Of a stretch of DNA of 64,000 nucleotides, positions 39,279-49,482 are shown piece after piece. The notes below the pieces were generated by a model. That model had not been told where the DNA came from. It saw only the letters and a program-made list of their open reading frames with translations, and did no database searches. Origin of the DNA: Cellvibrio sp. OA-2007 (GTDB lineage Bacteria; Pseudomonadota; Gammaproteobacteria; Pseudomonadales; Cellvibrionaceae); the NCBI RefSeq assembly GCF_000953825.1, contig NZ_BBUL01000020.1, positions 62,001 through 126,000 of the forward strand. The letters run 5' to 3'. Position numbers and translations under genes: made by a program. Within the stretch, counting starts at the first letter, position 1. Each line of letters opens with the position of its first letter.

Positions 39279-41822
39279 TTAGATCCAATAGGCCGCAGAG
39301 GGCGTGTGTTGCTCAAGCCAAGCGCGCACACGCTGCGCCGCTCGGTCAAGCGTTTTTGTAATCGTGCCATTCACTTCAGCTGCCAAATGTTGTTGCTCGT
39401 ACTGATGCAACGCGTCTAACCAGGGTTGATAGCTGCGTTCGAATGCTTCCATCTCTCGTAAACTCAGCCAATAGACTTGAGGAAATAAATGCGCGGGCAA
39501 ATGATTGGCAATGGTTTTTTCGGCAAATTGGCGAAACGCGGGATTGGCAAACCTTGCGGTCCATTTGGGGAAAATAAAACTTAAGCGGCAGTGATAGAAA
39601 TCATCGCTCAGCGACGTTTGGCTTTCATCTTTAGCGTCTGTTGTGTTTGCCTCTGTGCGCGGCCGCAACAAAATATGTTCGAGCAAATAGAATCCTTCTG
39701 AACCGGCATTTATATCGGTGATGATTTTTTTGAATTTATGCACATAGGCTATGGCCTGCTCCCGCTCCATCGATTTTTTTAGCGCTGTCCAGCGGTCTTG
39801 AGCCTGGGAATAAAAATACACATCAACTAGGTCACCTTGGCTCTGCGGGCGCAGACGATAGGCATCAATACTGGTACCTTCACAAATCATCGCCGGGCTA
39901 AGCGTGAGCGCTTTACTTGGAGTGTAATTCCACTGCAACAATTTTTGCTGCTGTTTTGTTTTGAGTTTGGGTACGGGTTGCTGCGCAGCACTTTCACTGT
40001 CGCCCGCATTCAAACGCTGGCCCATGGTTTTATCATCCACCAAATTGATTTGATTGGCGGCAAAACACTGCGACAAAGGAGTGATGCTATCCAGTTGTTG
40101 AATACCGAGCAGAATATTGATTTTTTTATGCAGGCTACTCAGGTTACTGGATTGCCAATGTGCTTCGCTGGTATTAAACGCACCCGAGCGGCTATTGCTG
40201 ATTTCAACCAAGTGCAATAGATAACGAATTTTATTATCTATTGCCCAATAATCCGGCTGTTCTTCATGATAATAATTAAAATGCAGCAGCGCTTCTTGTG
40301 AAAATTCTTCGCCATAGAGTGCGAGCAGTGTATCCAGCGCGCGACTTTTGCGATCCCATGCCTGATCATGCTTCGCCTGCACAGCTTGAATTGCCGCCAA
40401 ATCAATCCGATCATTTGCGTACAGCTCGACAAAATTGGGGATATGGTGATTATCTAAATATTGCGCAAAATAGCTGTGATTCGGTTGTTCATTTAAACTA
40501 AACAACTGCTGCAAATTCTGGATATGGGCAAGCATATTGGCCAGCAGCTGTTCACAGGGATAGAGATAGGATTTAAGTTGCTGCGCCTGTATTTTGCGTT
40601 CAGCCAATTCACTGTGGGGCACACCCGCCGCATTAATGCCGTAAACATTAGGGAAATGGTGTTGCACAGAATAATAGGCAATTTCGCTATGCGCTCGCCC
40701 TTGCGGTAGCGGATAGAAATTTGTTGCATTGGTTTTATTGGTGCGAAATGCACGGTATTCAAATTCCAATTTTTGCAACGCGCGCCGCGCCTCTTCCATA
40801 AGCACTTCAATGGTTTCGCCACGGGCTTTTACAACACCGGCCGGATCGGTTGTTTTACCTGGATTAAAATCGATTTTTAGCCACTGCTGTTGTTCGAGAT
40901 CTTCCGGAAATTTAAGAAAAAATGATTGCTGGTCAATCGCCTGAGTATCTAGGGCTTTACCGGTGCTATCGACCAGCTCTAAACGATAGACTTTTTTCAC
41001 GCCCTCGATTTTTGCCACCAAACCATTAAGTTCTTCTAATGATTTGGTACTGTTGTGCGCATTGAGTTCATCGCTGTAGATATAGCCGTGGCGAGTTAGC
41101 GGACCGGTGAAAATATCCGCCAGATCCATTTCCTGTTGCACTAGCGTTTCATAGCGCTCGATGCGAATGTTGGAGGAGATTTTGCGAGCGACCTGAAAAA
41201 ATACATCGGCATAAATGGCCGCCGTATTGCGTTTACCCGTTGTCTCAATCACACCTTTTAAAAAACAGGCTTCACTCTGTTCGATGTTGACACTGGCGAG
41301 ATCTTCCCCCAGATTGCGATTTTGCAGAAAAACACGCTGTACTTTTTGCACTATGTGTTTTTTTTGTGCGTCGCTATAGGCAGGGCCGGTCAGTGGCTCT
41401 AATAATTTAATCGCGATTTGATAAAGACACGCGCCATAACTAACCTGCGCATCCAACGTGGTAATAGTAACTGCATCTATCTCGGGCACTTCATCCAATA
41501 AACGCTTGCAATAATCTTCTGCAGTAACTGGCCGAGTGGGGAAAATATCCTGCGGTTTATACAAAGCGTATTGATTAAAATCGATCAGGCCGCGCTCATT
41601 GGCAAGATAATCTGCTACCGGTACATTGGCTTGATAGGCCAACTCCGTTAACCCAAAGCACAACTGCTCCAAAATAGTCACACCCGGATCATGCAGGTTG
41701 TAATCCGTCCAGATATTGCCGGCAAGTTCTTGCGCGCGGGCAATACCCTCGCTGCGCAAACTGGCAAAGTCTAGCCCATCTGGATCTTGTTGCAGACGCG
41801 CGATGACTTCCGACGAACTCAT
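39279..41822 (-). CDS. eCIS baseplate protein (Afp12-like)
   Basis: An 847-residue protein. The N-terminus (LASLRSEG-type start, GNIWTDYNLHDPGVTILEQL, then FGLTELAYQANVPVADYL) is the conserved opening of Afp12/gp7-like baseplate wedge proteins. It probably forms the outer baseplate wedge with the J protein and supports the fibres. The start codon overlaps the stop of the upstream 115-residue gene (ATGA). No enzymatic motif is present. Confidence 0.85.
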   Translation of the reverse strand: MSSSEVIARLQQDPDGLDFASLRSEGIARAQELAGNIWTDYNLHDPGVTILEQLCFGLTELAYQANVPVADYLANERGLIDFNQYALYKPQDIFPTRPVTAEDYCKRLLDEVPEIDAVTITTLDAQVSYGACLYQIAIKLLEPLTGPAYSDAQKKHIVQKVQRVFLQNRNLGEDLASVNIEQSEACFLKGVIETTGKRNTAAIYADVFFQVARKISSNIRIERYETLVQQEMDLADIFTGPLTRHGYIYSDELNAHNSTKSLEELNGLVAKIEGVKKVYRLELVDSTGKALDTQAIDQQSFFLKFPEDLEQQQWLKIDFNPGKTTDPAGVVKARGETIEVLMEEARRALQKLEFEYRAFRTNKTNATNFYPLPQGRAHSEIAYYSVQHHFPNVYGINAAGVPHSELAERKIQAQQLKSYLYPCEQLLANMLAHIQNLQQLFSLNEQPNHSYFAQYLDNHHIPNFVELYANDRIDLAAIQAVQAKHDQAWDRKSRALDTLLALYGEEFSQEALLHFNYYHEEQPDYWAIDNKIRYLLHLVEISNSRSGAFNTSEAHWQSSNLSSLHKKINILLGIQQLDSITPLSQCFAANQINLVDDKTMGQRLNAGDSESAAQQPVPKLKTKQQQKLLQWNYTPSKALTLSPAMICEGTSIDAYRLRPQSQGDLVDVYFYSQAQDRWTALKKSMEREQAIAYVHKFKKIITDINAGSEGFYLLEHILLRPRTEANTTDAKDESQTSLSDDFYHCRLSFIFPKWTARFANPAFRQFAEKTIANHLPAHLFPQVYWLSLREMEAFERSYQPWLDALHQYEQQHLAAEVNGTITKTLDRAAQRVRAWLEQHTPSAAYWI

Positions 41823-42166
41823 TGGTCAGCTTCCTGCGTTGTTATATTATCTGTGCGCGAATGAATCGCACCTATCTGCTGGGTTTGCAATTGTTGATGC
41901 AGATAATTAACCAGTGTGCATACGCGGTTGTAAGGCAGCTCACCCAGCGCTTTGATGCAAACACTAAAATCTGCGGCGCTGATAACAAACAGTGCAGGGG
42001 CGCTGCGGGCAGCGTCGGTTTGATAAAATTGCTGCGCCTGATGATTTAATTGGCCGATAATTTCAAACACCTGTTTAAACGGCTGCTCAACCAGCGCCTC
42101 CAAAATCAGGCTGCTCTGTTCCAACGTCAGATAAAAATGCAGTTCACGCGCAGCAGCTTCAGTCAT
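41819..42166 (-). CDS. small conserved-context eCIS protein, unknown
   Basis: A 115-residue helical protein (LTLEQSSLILEALVEQPFKQVFEIIGQL, SVCIKALGELPYNRVCTLVNYL) without signal or membrane segment. It lies between the fibre-like gene and the Afp12-like gene and is translationally coupled to the latter by a four-base overlap. I do not recognise the family. Its place suggests a baseplate accessory or chaperone role. Confidence 0.6.
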   Translation of the reverse strand: MTEAAARELHFYLTLEQSSLILEALVEQPFKQVFEIIGQLNHQAQQFYQTDAARSAPALFVISAADFSVCIKALGELPYNRVCTLVNYLHQQLQTQQIGAIHSRTDNITTQEADQ

Positions 42167-42222
42167 TTTTTTTGCTCATCTCATTGATTGCGTTAATTGG
42201 TTAAAAACACGATCAAGACCAT

Positions 42223-43005
42223 TTATTTATTGGGCGCTTGATTACTTTCTAACATCAGCGGATCAAACCACAGGCGCGTCAGATGATATTTAATCCAGAT
42301 ACTTTTTCCGTAGGAACATTGCGTGCGCATTTGCAATTTAAAATGAAATTGGCCCTGCTCCGGCACGGGCTGCCAGCGCAATTCAATGCGATTACATTTG
42401 TTGCCAAAATGGGCGTCCTGCGCGTTGATACTGCCCTTGCCATTAAAAGTATTTAACGCGGTTGCATGCAGCAGCGCGTATTTGCCATCGGCATCCTGCC
42501 CACCCACGCCAGCGACAATCTCAAACGCTTCACAACCGGTTAAGGCGCTGGTGATGTCGTACCAGTTGCCATCGGCTGCTACCGCCATCTCACCGTTTTT
42601 ACCCATGCGCCCGGTAGAGGCAATAGTGCCTTCAACATCGAGTGTGGTCTGCGGATTTTCTTTGTTAATACCCACCGCCACGCGTAAGTTGCCCTGACTG
42701 TCATCGCTGTGACTATAAAGGCTTAATACACGCGGGCAGTTGGGTGTACCAAAGTGCAATTTATTTTCACTGGTGCTCAATTCAAGAAACCACTGCGGGC
42801 TTTCCACCGCGATATTTTTATAAAAGCTGAGCAACCTGCCAGAACCCATCAATTGGGAAATTTTTAAACCATCGCGACTGGTTTTATCAAAACCCTCTTC
42901 GAGGATATTGACCATCGAATCAATTAAATTGGAAAAATCTTGCTCCGAAGGCATTTTTCCTTTTTTGAATTTATTTTTTAGCGCGTTTCTATCTAATTTT
43001 TCCAT
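42223..43005 (-). CDS. fibre-like / host-contact eCIS protein
   Basis: A 260-residue protein. The N-terminal segment (ALKNKFKKGKMPSEQDFSNLIDSMVNILEEGF) is helical and resembles the attachment part of short tail fibres. It is followed by the element VAVGINKENPQTTLDVEGTI, typical of phage tail-fibre and fibre-head proteins with trimeric intramolecular-chaperone-like context. The C-terminal part is beta-rich (NRIELRWQPVPEQGQFHFKLQM). In position it corresponds to the fibre gene of other eCIS clusters, but it is much shorter than Afp13. A receptor-binding role is inference. Confidence 0.55.
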   Translation of the reverse strand: MEKLDRNALKNKFKKGKMPSEQDFSNLIDSMVNILEEGFDKTSRDGLKISQLMGSGRLLSFYKNIAVESPQWFLELSTSENKLHFGTPNCPRVLSLYSHSDDSQGNLRVAVGINKENPQTTLDVEGTIASTGRMGKNGEMAVAADGNWYDITSALTGCEAFEIVAGVGGQDADGKYALLHATALNTFNGKGSINAQDAHFGNKCNRIELRWQPVPEQGQFHFKLQMRTQCSYGKSIWIKYHLTRLWFDPLMLESNQAPNK

Positions 43006-43031
43006 CGTGCTTGCCTATTCGTGCTTGCCTG

Positions 43032-46000
43032 TTAGGGAATGATGAAAGTACTACCCACTTCCAGTTCATCCACACCCGTGCGCTGGGCGTGTATCTGGCG
43101 ATGTTGATCCAGTGTGTCTAAATAGTGATGCTGCAGGGGTACAGCGGTACTCCAGGCATAGTTGGGCTTCAGTGTTTGGCGATATTTTTCTGGGCCTTCC
43201 ACACTGCCGGTATCGTCGAGAATAAATAACCCATCACCTTGGGGTGCAATGCGCAGTAGCGAAAAATCAGTAACGTGTTCTATGTATTCCAAATTGTGAA
43301 TAAAGGATTTCACTTCCTGCTCGCTCACACTCCAGCCAAAATGCACACTGTTGCCCTGCGCAGTCCAGGGCGATAAATAATCACAGAGCGCCTGATTTAA
43401 TAGATTTTGGTGGCGACCGCTATGCAGACCTTTTTTAAATTGCACCGCACAGCGCACCTGAATTTCTTCATAGACTGGATTTTCTACCGAAATCTTCACC
43501 AGTGACGGCGTTAATGGTGCAATAAATTCTTTAATGGATAACATTAAGTGTCCATCGAAATAGGGCTTGTAACCCTGGCCATCAGTTAAATCGCGATGGG
43601 CGATGGGAATTATCAGCAAATGCCCCGGGCAGACAGGAGCGTGGGGATCAGTGCACAAATTGGCAAAACACTTCACTTTATAAACTTGCGGAAACTTTTC
43701 TAGAATAAGCATTTCGTAATCGAGCGGCGTGAGCGCGCGATTTTTATGACGCAAGCGTTCGCTGATACGAGTGCGCAGATGGGCGATATTTTCGGCAGGC
43801 ACACCACCAAACGAGTGAGTAATTTGGCTGATGCCGGTGATTCCGGGAATCGTGCTCCGTGTGCGTTTAATCGTATCGGGCGGCAACTGCATAGGATGCT
43901 CCGCTGCGGGATGGGCACCCGAGCGCCAGCTCACTTTTACTGCTTGGGCATAGACAGAAAATAAGTCGCTAAAATGGGTGAGCGCTTGATTGGCGCTGAC
44001 TTTCAACCAATACAAATCGCCGGGCATAATGCTGTTGCCGGTGGTTATTTTTTCCGGCATGGTGAGCGTAACAATACCGGAGGTCATAAAACCTTCGGTA
44101 GAGTCGCTCAGAATATAGCGCGGATTCAGCGGCCGCCATTGGTTGTCACTCAAGTAAGACCAGTTCACCAAGGCGGCAGGGGTGAGCGAACCGGTGCGGC
44201 CTTCGCGGCGCGCTTGCGCGAGTATTTCATTGCTCAAAGGCAATGAATTATTTTGTAAATGAAAATATAAACTTAACTGTTGAATTTCACTTGCTGCTAT
44301 GCCGATAAAAAGCGACCCATCATCAGAATATTGCGGCAATAAATACAAACGTGGATGACGTAGCGGCGATATAGCTTCCCAGCCCAAAGGGTGCAGATGA
44401 AAAAATTGATCTTTATAACAGGGGTCATCTTCGCGACCGGTATCCGCAAGCGTCAAAATCGATACCGCCGAATAATTCAACCTAATCGCACTGATTTCTG
44501 GTGTATAGGGCGGATTGGGAATGGGCCGTGCAAAACGCGGATGTTTAATTCGGGTATTGTGCGTTAACACTTCGGCAAGCAAATTGGGATATTCGCGGTG
44601 ACCAAATGCCCCCGCTGGCCCCTGCAAAGTAAATTTAAATAAACCGGAGCGAGTTTGCGGCGAATAGCTAAAAGGGCGCTTGGCCTGATGTTGATCTTGC
44701 GCTTTGTAAAACGGAATTGCGCTCGCGGCCGATAGGGTTTGCGGCGCAGTTAAATGAGCTGTGCCATTTTTTAGCGGAAAATTAAACAGGGGTTGTTCAC
44801 TGTTATTATCTACCCCATTGGGCTGCCAGCGACCATCGGCCAAAACACTCACACCGGCAACAAACAGTTGATTTTTTTTCGGCTGCAGATAATCGCGATA
44901 CCAGCTATCGAACCCGCCTGCAACAACGGGCAAACTGCTCCATTCCACATCCACACTTAAAGATGTGAGTTGTTTGGTGCGTGTCTCTTCATGGCCAACA
45001 ATAAAATAGGAACCCACATCCGGCATGGGGCCAAACGGTGCAAACGGCGCGAGTGGTGAAAGCTGACCGATATTATTGTGCAACAACAAATCGTGACAGC
45101 CTTTTACATCCACCTGGATACGCACCTCTTTCAACACCAATTGTTTCAGAATGTCGTAGGGATACTGCAGATAATTTTCTTTTAAGCTAAAGCGCAATAC
45201 CGGCAGTGCGGTGGTTAAGGGGTCGCCATGTACGTCTGTTTTATAAGCGCTAATAGCCGGGCTATTTTCCGGCAATAAAAAACTCAAGCGCACAGTATTG
45301 GGGTTAATACTGACATCGGTCGCGCTGTAAGCAGGTTTGTATTCGGCAATATCTAACCAACTGTCTGCCGTGGTCAGGCTGAGTTGAAACATTTTGCTGA
45401 AGTAAGCAAAAAACTTTGCTTTGTCATCGGCAATATTGTCTTTGATATTGGGCAAGTAGCGCAGGATATTATTAAGCTTGCTCCAAGGCTGCCGAGTGAT
45501 ATCTTCAAATACCAGTTCCACCGTGATATGGCGTTGGCCTTCGCGCAATAACAACACATTACTCGCCACTGCAAAACCGAGACGCGCACTCTGTGCTGCG
45601 TCGCTGGCACGGCCATCGCTATTGGTGAGATTGCGCGCGGCGCCAAAAAAGGGATGAGCGCTGAATCTATCCCGGGTTTTTTTATCGGCTTTTGGTGCGG
45701 CATTAATTGCGTTTAACCAGCAGCCATCGGCCAGTGATACGCTGGCGCGCGCGGATATTTTTTTGCTTTTTTCTGCAGTCTTGTGCGGTGCTGTTTGTGT
45801 GCGCAAATCAAGATTAATACGCGGGAAAAACAAACTGTACAGCTGTTCTACCTGAGCGTCATTGATAATCACCTCATCGTCAGAGGCGTAAACAATATCG
45901 CGGCTGGCGCTATCTATACCGGCAAAAAATTCGGTGCCCTTGGGCAGGCGAATATCGCGCTCTTTAGCGCCGGGCTGAAATACCAGATAGACGCTATCGG

Positions 46001-46856
46001 GTTGAATCGGGCGCGGCCTGGCTTGCAATACCTGAGTAAAATAGAAATCGATAAAATCCAGGGTAAAGCGATTTAAACGCAGCTGCAATTTTTGATAAAG
46101 CGTTGCGAACGCAACACGCAGTGCCAGCGCCGGGTCGTGATTTTTACTCTGCATGGATCCCGGTAATAGTTCACGGGCACTGGCCTGAATCATATCGGCC
46201 GCCTTAAGCAGCGAGGAATAGAGCGAGCGAATATTTAATTCACTATGCTGATGTATGTTGTGTTGTTCGCGTATTCGATCCTGTTGATCACCCGCCGTGA
46301 TCAAACTCATAAAATGTGCAGAAAAATACTGGGATTGTTTAACACGCTCCGGCATCACTCCGTGCACGCGATACAATTCTTTAGCCAGACCGAGAATCAC
46401 ACTCTCAATCAAGCCGTAGAGATTTTCGCCGGCGCTGCTCTGCGGGTGTTTTAACAGGCACAGCCAATGATCCAATAGACGCGCTAAACCCAATACCGAA
46501 GCAGGATTTTGCGCTTCGCTCAGCGCCCATTCCTCACTGCCAATTTCCTGTTGCAAACGCGCGTTAAACCGTCGCTCCAGATCATCGATATTCAACGCGA
46601 GTATCTGAGCCATGACGACAATTTCATCGCGCGCAAATAAGAGTTGCTCAATGTCTTCCGGCGAAAAATTGACACCGGGCAATTTCACCAGACGCGCATA
46701 GTCTTGCAACTGCGTGAGCAACTGCGCGAAGCTCATCTCATCAACATTAAAATAATTTTGCTCAAGCGCAGGTAAATAGCGACGCTGCCGACTCATGCCA
46801 TCGCGGACATGCAGCTGTAGTGGCAAGCCTGTTGGCGCCGTATGCGTGTCGCTCAT
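43032..46856 (-). CDS. eCIS baseplate J-like protein (Afp11-like)
   Basis: A 1274-residue protein. The middle carries HLRTRISERLRHKNRALTPLDYEMLILEKFPQVYKVKC, and the C-terminus has VKISVENPVYEEIQVRCAV, both diagnostic of baseplate J/gp6-type wedge proteins. The first 800 residues are the long N-terminal extension found in eCIS members. It builds the inner ring of the baseplate that holds the spike. It lies downstream of gp25 with 48 bases between them. Confidence 0.9.
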   Translation of the reverse strand: MSDTHTAPTGLPLQLHVRDGMSRQRRYLPALEQNYFNVDEMSFAQLLTQLQDYARLVKLPGVNFSPEDIEQLLFARDEIVVMAQILALNIDDLERRFNARLQQEIGSEEWALSEAQNPASVLGLARLLDHWLCLLKHPQSSAGENLYGLIESVILGLAKELYRVHGVMPERVKQSQYFSAHFMSLITAGDQQDRIREQHNIHQHSELNIRSLYSSLLKAADMIQASARELLPGSMQSKNHDPALALRVAFATLYQKLQLRLNRFTLDFIDFYFTQVLQARPRPIQPDSVYLVFQPGAKERDIRLPKGTEFFAGIDSASRDIVYASDDEVIINDAQVEQLYSLFFPRINLDLRTQTAPHKTAEKSKKISARASVSLADGCWLNAINAAPKADKKTRDRFSAHPFFGAARNLTNSDGRASDAAQSARLGFAVASNVLLLREGQRHITVELVFEDITRQPWSKLNNILRYLPNIKDNIADDKAKFFAYFSKMFQLSLTTADSWLDIAEYKPAYSATDVSINPNTVRLSFLLPENSPAISAYKTDVHGDPLTTALPVLRFSLKENYLQYPYDILKQLVLKEVRIQVDVKGCHDLLLHNNIGQLSPLAPFAPFGPMPDVGSYFIVGHEETRTKQLTSLSVDVEWSSLPVVAGGFDSWYRDYLQPKKNQLFVAGVSVLADGRWQPNGVDNNSEQPLFNFPLKNGTAHLTAPQTLSAASAIPFYKAQDQHQAKRPFSYSPQTRSGLFKFTLQGPAGAFGHREYPNLLAEVLTHNTRIKHPRFARPIPNPPYTPEISAIRLNYSAVSILTLADTGREDDPCYKDQFFHLHPLGWEAISPLRHPRLYLLPQYSDDGSLFIGIAASEIQQLSLYFHLQNNSLPLSNEILAQARREGRTGSLTPAALVNWSYLSDNQWRPLNPRYILSDSTEGFMTSGIVTLTMPEKITTGNSIMPGDLYWLKVSANQALTHFSDLFSVYAQAVKVSWRSGAHPAAEHPMQLPPDTIKRTRSTIPGITGISQITHSFGGVPAENIAHLRTRISERLRHKNRALTPLDYEMLILEKFPQVYKVKCFANLCTDPHAPVCPGHLLIIPIAHRDLTDGQGYKPYFDGHLMLSIKEFIAPLTPSLVKISVENPVYEEIQVRCAVQFKKGLHSGRHQNLLNQALCDYLSPWTAQGNSVHFGWSVSEQEVKSFIHNLEYIEHVTDFSLLRIAPQGDGLFILDDTGSVEGPEKYRQTLKPNYAWSTAVPLQHHYLDTLDQHRQIHAQRTGVDELEVGSTFIIP

Positions 46857-46904
46857 TGGCGAACTCGCAGGTGGCGCTCACTCGCGCGCATGGGTAATAG
46901 CAAG

Positions 46905-47312
46905 TTAAGCTGAGACATTACTGCCTTCATTAAAATAAAACGGATATACCAGGTTGTAGCGATTGTTAGTCGCTCGCACCCGGTAGTGAACATGAATTTC
47001 CACTTTGCCTTCGCGATAGTCGTCACCGCTCACATCAATGCGCTCGACAATGACTCGCGGTTCAAAAAATAAAATCGCTTGTTCTACCGTATCGCGCATT
47101 ACCGCAAAACTACTTTCATCGAGTGTATCGAATACGTGCGCCTTTAAACCGCAGCCATAAATAGGCTGCATCACGCGTTCACCCGGTGTGGTTGATAACA
47201 GAATCAATAAGCTTTCGTGAATATCCTGTTCTGCACTGACCATTGCCAATCCTTTGCTGGTGAACTGCGGAGGAAAACTCCAACCGGTTCCTAAAAACGA
47301 TTTATTACTCAT
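46905..47312 (-). CDS. gp25-like baseplate wedge protein (Afp9-like)
   Basis: About 135 residues from ATG 47312 (MSNKSFLGTGWSFPP); ATG 47321 would add three residues. The family core is intact: SAEQDIHESLLILLSTTPGERVMQPIYGCGLKAHVFD. The ERV-P-GCGL segment is the GPW/gp25 signature. The protein links the baseplate to the first sheath ring. It sits between the PAAR and J-protein genes, the usual position is next to the spike genes. Confidence 0.93.
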   Translation of the reverse strand: MSNKSFLGTGWSFPPQFTSKGLAMVSAEQDIHESLLILLSTTPGERVMQPIYGCGLKAHVFDTLDESSFAVMRDTVEQAILFFEPRVIVERIDVSGDDYREGKVEIHVHYRVRATNNRYNLVYPFYFNEGSNVSA

Positions 47313-47339
47313 AGCCAACATCTGTGTGTGTTAATCGAA

Positions 47340-47630
47340 CTAGCCGCCAATCATTACCGTGGGCAGACCCAAAACTATATTGCCGCCATGGGCGGTGGTA
47401 TCGCCCATGCGCGCTGCGGGTTTACCGCCAATCATCACTGTTGCGGAACCTTTTACAATTGAGTCGGGTGGGCCGACACACACGCACATATCACCCACTA
47501 CTGCGGCGGGCAAACTGCCAATTAATACGGTGGGCACACAGGGGCCACTAATGGGCCCGCCCACATGGGGCACTATGCCTGTCACCATAGGGCAGGCATG
47601 CATATCGGTAATTCGTGCTGCAGGTGGCAT
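47340..47630 (-). CDS. PAAR-domain spike tip protein (Afp10-like)
   Basis: A 96-residue protein beginning MPPAARITDMHACPM, with the repeated beta-turn pattern and metal-coordinating His/Cys of PAAR proteins (HACP, then GDTTAHGG). It forms the sharpened cone on the VgrG-like spike. There is no C-terminal toxin extension. Its gene follows the spike gene by 58 bases. Confidence 0.93.
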   Translation of the reverse strand: MPPAARITDMHACPMVTGIVPHVGGPISGPCVPTVLIGSLPAAVVGDMCVCVGPPDSIVKGSATVMIGGKPAARMGDTTAHGGNIVLGLPTVMIGG

Positions 47631-47688
47631 GGTTTAATTTCCTTTTTGGGCAATAACGATTTTGCTAGCCTTTAATGCAAATAAAAAA

Positions 47689-49479
47689 CTAATTAATCAT
47701 CACCATCGCGCCTTTGATGGTGGTGGTACCCGATGCGGAAACTTCCGCCGTTGCACTGCCTTTGGCAGTGAAGCCAACGTTGGCAGTGCTGGTGATATTT
47801 AATCCGGTTTGTTTGATATCCATTTGCGCCGTAGCTTCGATATTTTGCGTTGCCTGCAGCACAATTTTGCCTTGTGCTTTTAGCGTAATATCTTTGGGGC
47901 TGTCGAGTGTAATACCCGCCGAATCGAGAGTTACCTTATTGTTATTTTGATCTTGCAACAGAATGGATTTGCCATCGTCACTGATAACAATTTTGTTCGC
48001 GCCAGGGGTGATAAGCGTGATGATTTTTTTCTCTTCATCAAACTCCAGTTTCATTTTGGTACGGGTAACAATTGCTTTGGTATTATTTTCTGCTGCCAAA
48101 CTATAGGGCGGAACATTTTTGCTGCTGTAGAGGCTGCCGAGAATGACGGGGTAGGATGGGTCATTGTTAAAAAAGCCCAACACCACTTCATCGCCAATTT
48201 CCGGAATAAAAAACGCACCAAAACTATTTGAACTATAAAAATTGGCAAGCCGTGCCCAGAAGCCATCGGTGGCAGCGCTCATTTCCGGAATGGAAACCTG
48301 CACGCGGTGCTGACCGTCTGGATCGGCATCCAATTTTTTTACTATGCCGATATGCAAACCACTGACTCCGGAGGTTAAACCTGCCGCTGGCCGCGCCATA
48401 GTTTCATGGGTTTCGGTAAACCAGTTGGGCGACATACCAAATTCAACTCGCGTAATCCAGTTACCATCGCGCACGGAATGATTGACGCCGCTGACAAAAA
48501 TATTGCCATTAAAACGCTCGCCCACTCCAGCCAATTCGATCAGCGTGCCCGGCTTGGCCAAGCCGCTACCTTGAAAACTCACATGGCCGCGAATGCGCGC
48601 CAACCCAGATTTGAGCTGCTGGGCTTTGGCCCAAGTGGATAAAAATGCCGACTCCAACGGCACTGTGCTTTGCAGACGATAATCACTCAGCCCCAACACA
48701 CTTGCCAGAGTGGCGGAGTTTATATTGCCTTGTTGATTCAGTTCTTCTGCGGCAGCTTCACCCTGCTGCAGAGCTAGGGTGGCGAGATCCCAAGCATTGC
48801 CGGTTACTTTTTGAAATTGATGGCGCGCATCCAAATCTGCACTGAAATCGATAATATCTATCCCGTAGGTTAGTGATAACACTGCTGCACCGCTCACCTC
48901 GGGCGCTTTGACACTCACTTTGCCTGCATCGAGTGTCACTAACATGCCATTGGCTTCGGCGCGCGCGAGCATAAAATCCCAATCGCTGCAATAAAACTGC
49001 ACCAACTCTTTGTGTTGTGTTGTTGTCACACTGACATCGGCGCTAAGCCCCGCATAGTTGCCGATTAACTGCGCGATAATATCGCTGTCTTTTTTATCAA
49101 TATAATTCGCGTTTTTGCGCCCGGCGGTCATTGCCAGGGCTTTGTCTTTGCATTCGATAATTAAATGTGACGCGTTATTGCCGCTGATTCTGATCGAGTG
49201 CTTGATAATCACACCGCTGAAAACATCTACCACCGTCTGGTCGTAACCTAATTGGATTTTGATTTCACTACCTGGTTTAAAAGTCTCGGTATCGCTGACT
49301 GGAAACTCACCATTAGGCATATCGCCATCGTTAACAATCAGGGTTGCGGTATTGATCCGATTTGCAGCAAGTTGAATTTCAATCGATACCACTTCAATAG
49401 TAGTTGCAATCGCAGTGCCATCGCACAGCACAATGCAACTGACAACACCATCACTATTGAGTAAAGGAGAATTGGCCAT
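47689..49479 (-). CDS. VgrG-like central spike (Afp8-like)
   Basis: A 596-residue protein. The N-terminal gp27-like part (SEIKIQLGYDQTVVDVFSGVIIKHSI-type segment, residues 65-95) is followed by an OB-fold gp5-like part (GIVKKLDADPDGQHRVQVSIP, near 380) and a C-terminal beta-prism with repeats such as KDITLKAQGKIVLQATQNIEATAQ. The trimer would sit at the front of the tube under the PAAR tip. No enzymatic extension is present. It starts three bases after the LysM gene stop. Confidence 0.93.
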   Translation of the reverse strand: MANSPLLNSDGVVSCIVLCDGTAIATTIEVVSIEIQLAANRINTATLIVNDGDMPNGEFPVSDTETFKPGSEIKIQLGYDQTVVDVFSGVIIKHSIRISGNNASHLIIECKDKALAMTAGRKNANYIDKKDSDIIAQLIGNYAGLSADVSVTTTQHKELVQFYCSDWDFMLARAEANGMLVTLDAGKVSVKAPEVSGAAVLSLTYGIDIIDFSADLDARHQFQKVTGNAWDLATLALQQGEAAAEELNQQGNINSATLASVLGLSDYRLQSTVPLESAFLSTWAKAQQLKSGLARIRGHVSFQGSGLAKPGTLIELAGVGERFNGNIFVSGVNHSVRDGNWITRVEFGMSPNWFTETHETMARPAAGLTSGVSGLHIGIVKKLDADPDGQHRVQVSIPEMSAATDGFWARLANFYSSNSFGAFFIPEIGDEVVLGFFNNDPSYPVILGSLYSSKNVPPYSLAAENNTKAIVTRTKMKLEFDEEKKIITLITPGANKIVISDDGKSILLQDQNNNKVTLDSAGITLDSPKDITLKAQGKIVLQATQNIEATAQMDIKQTGLNITSTANVGFTAKGSATAEVSASGTTTIKGAMVMIN

Positions 49480-49482
49480 GTA

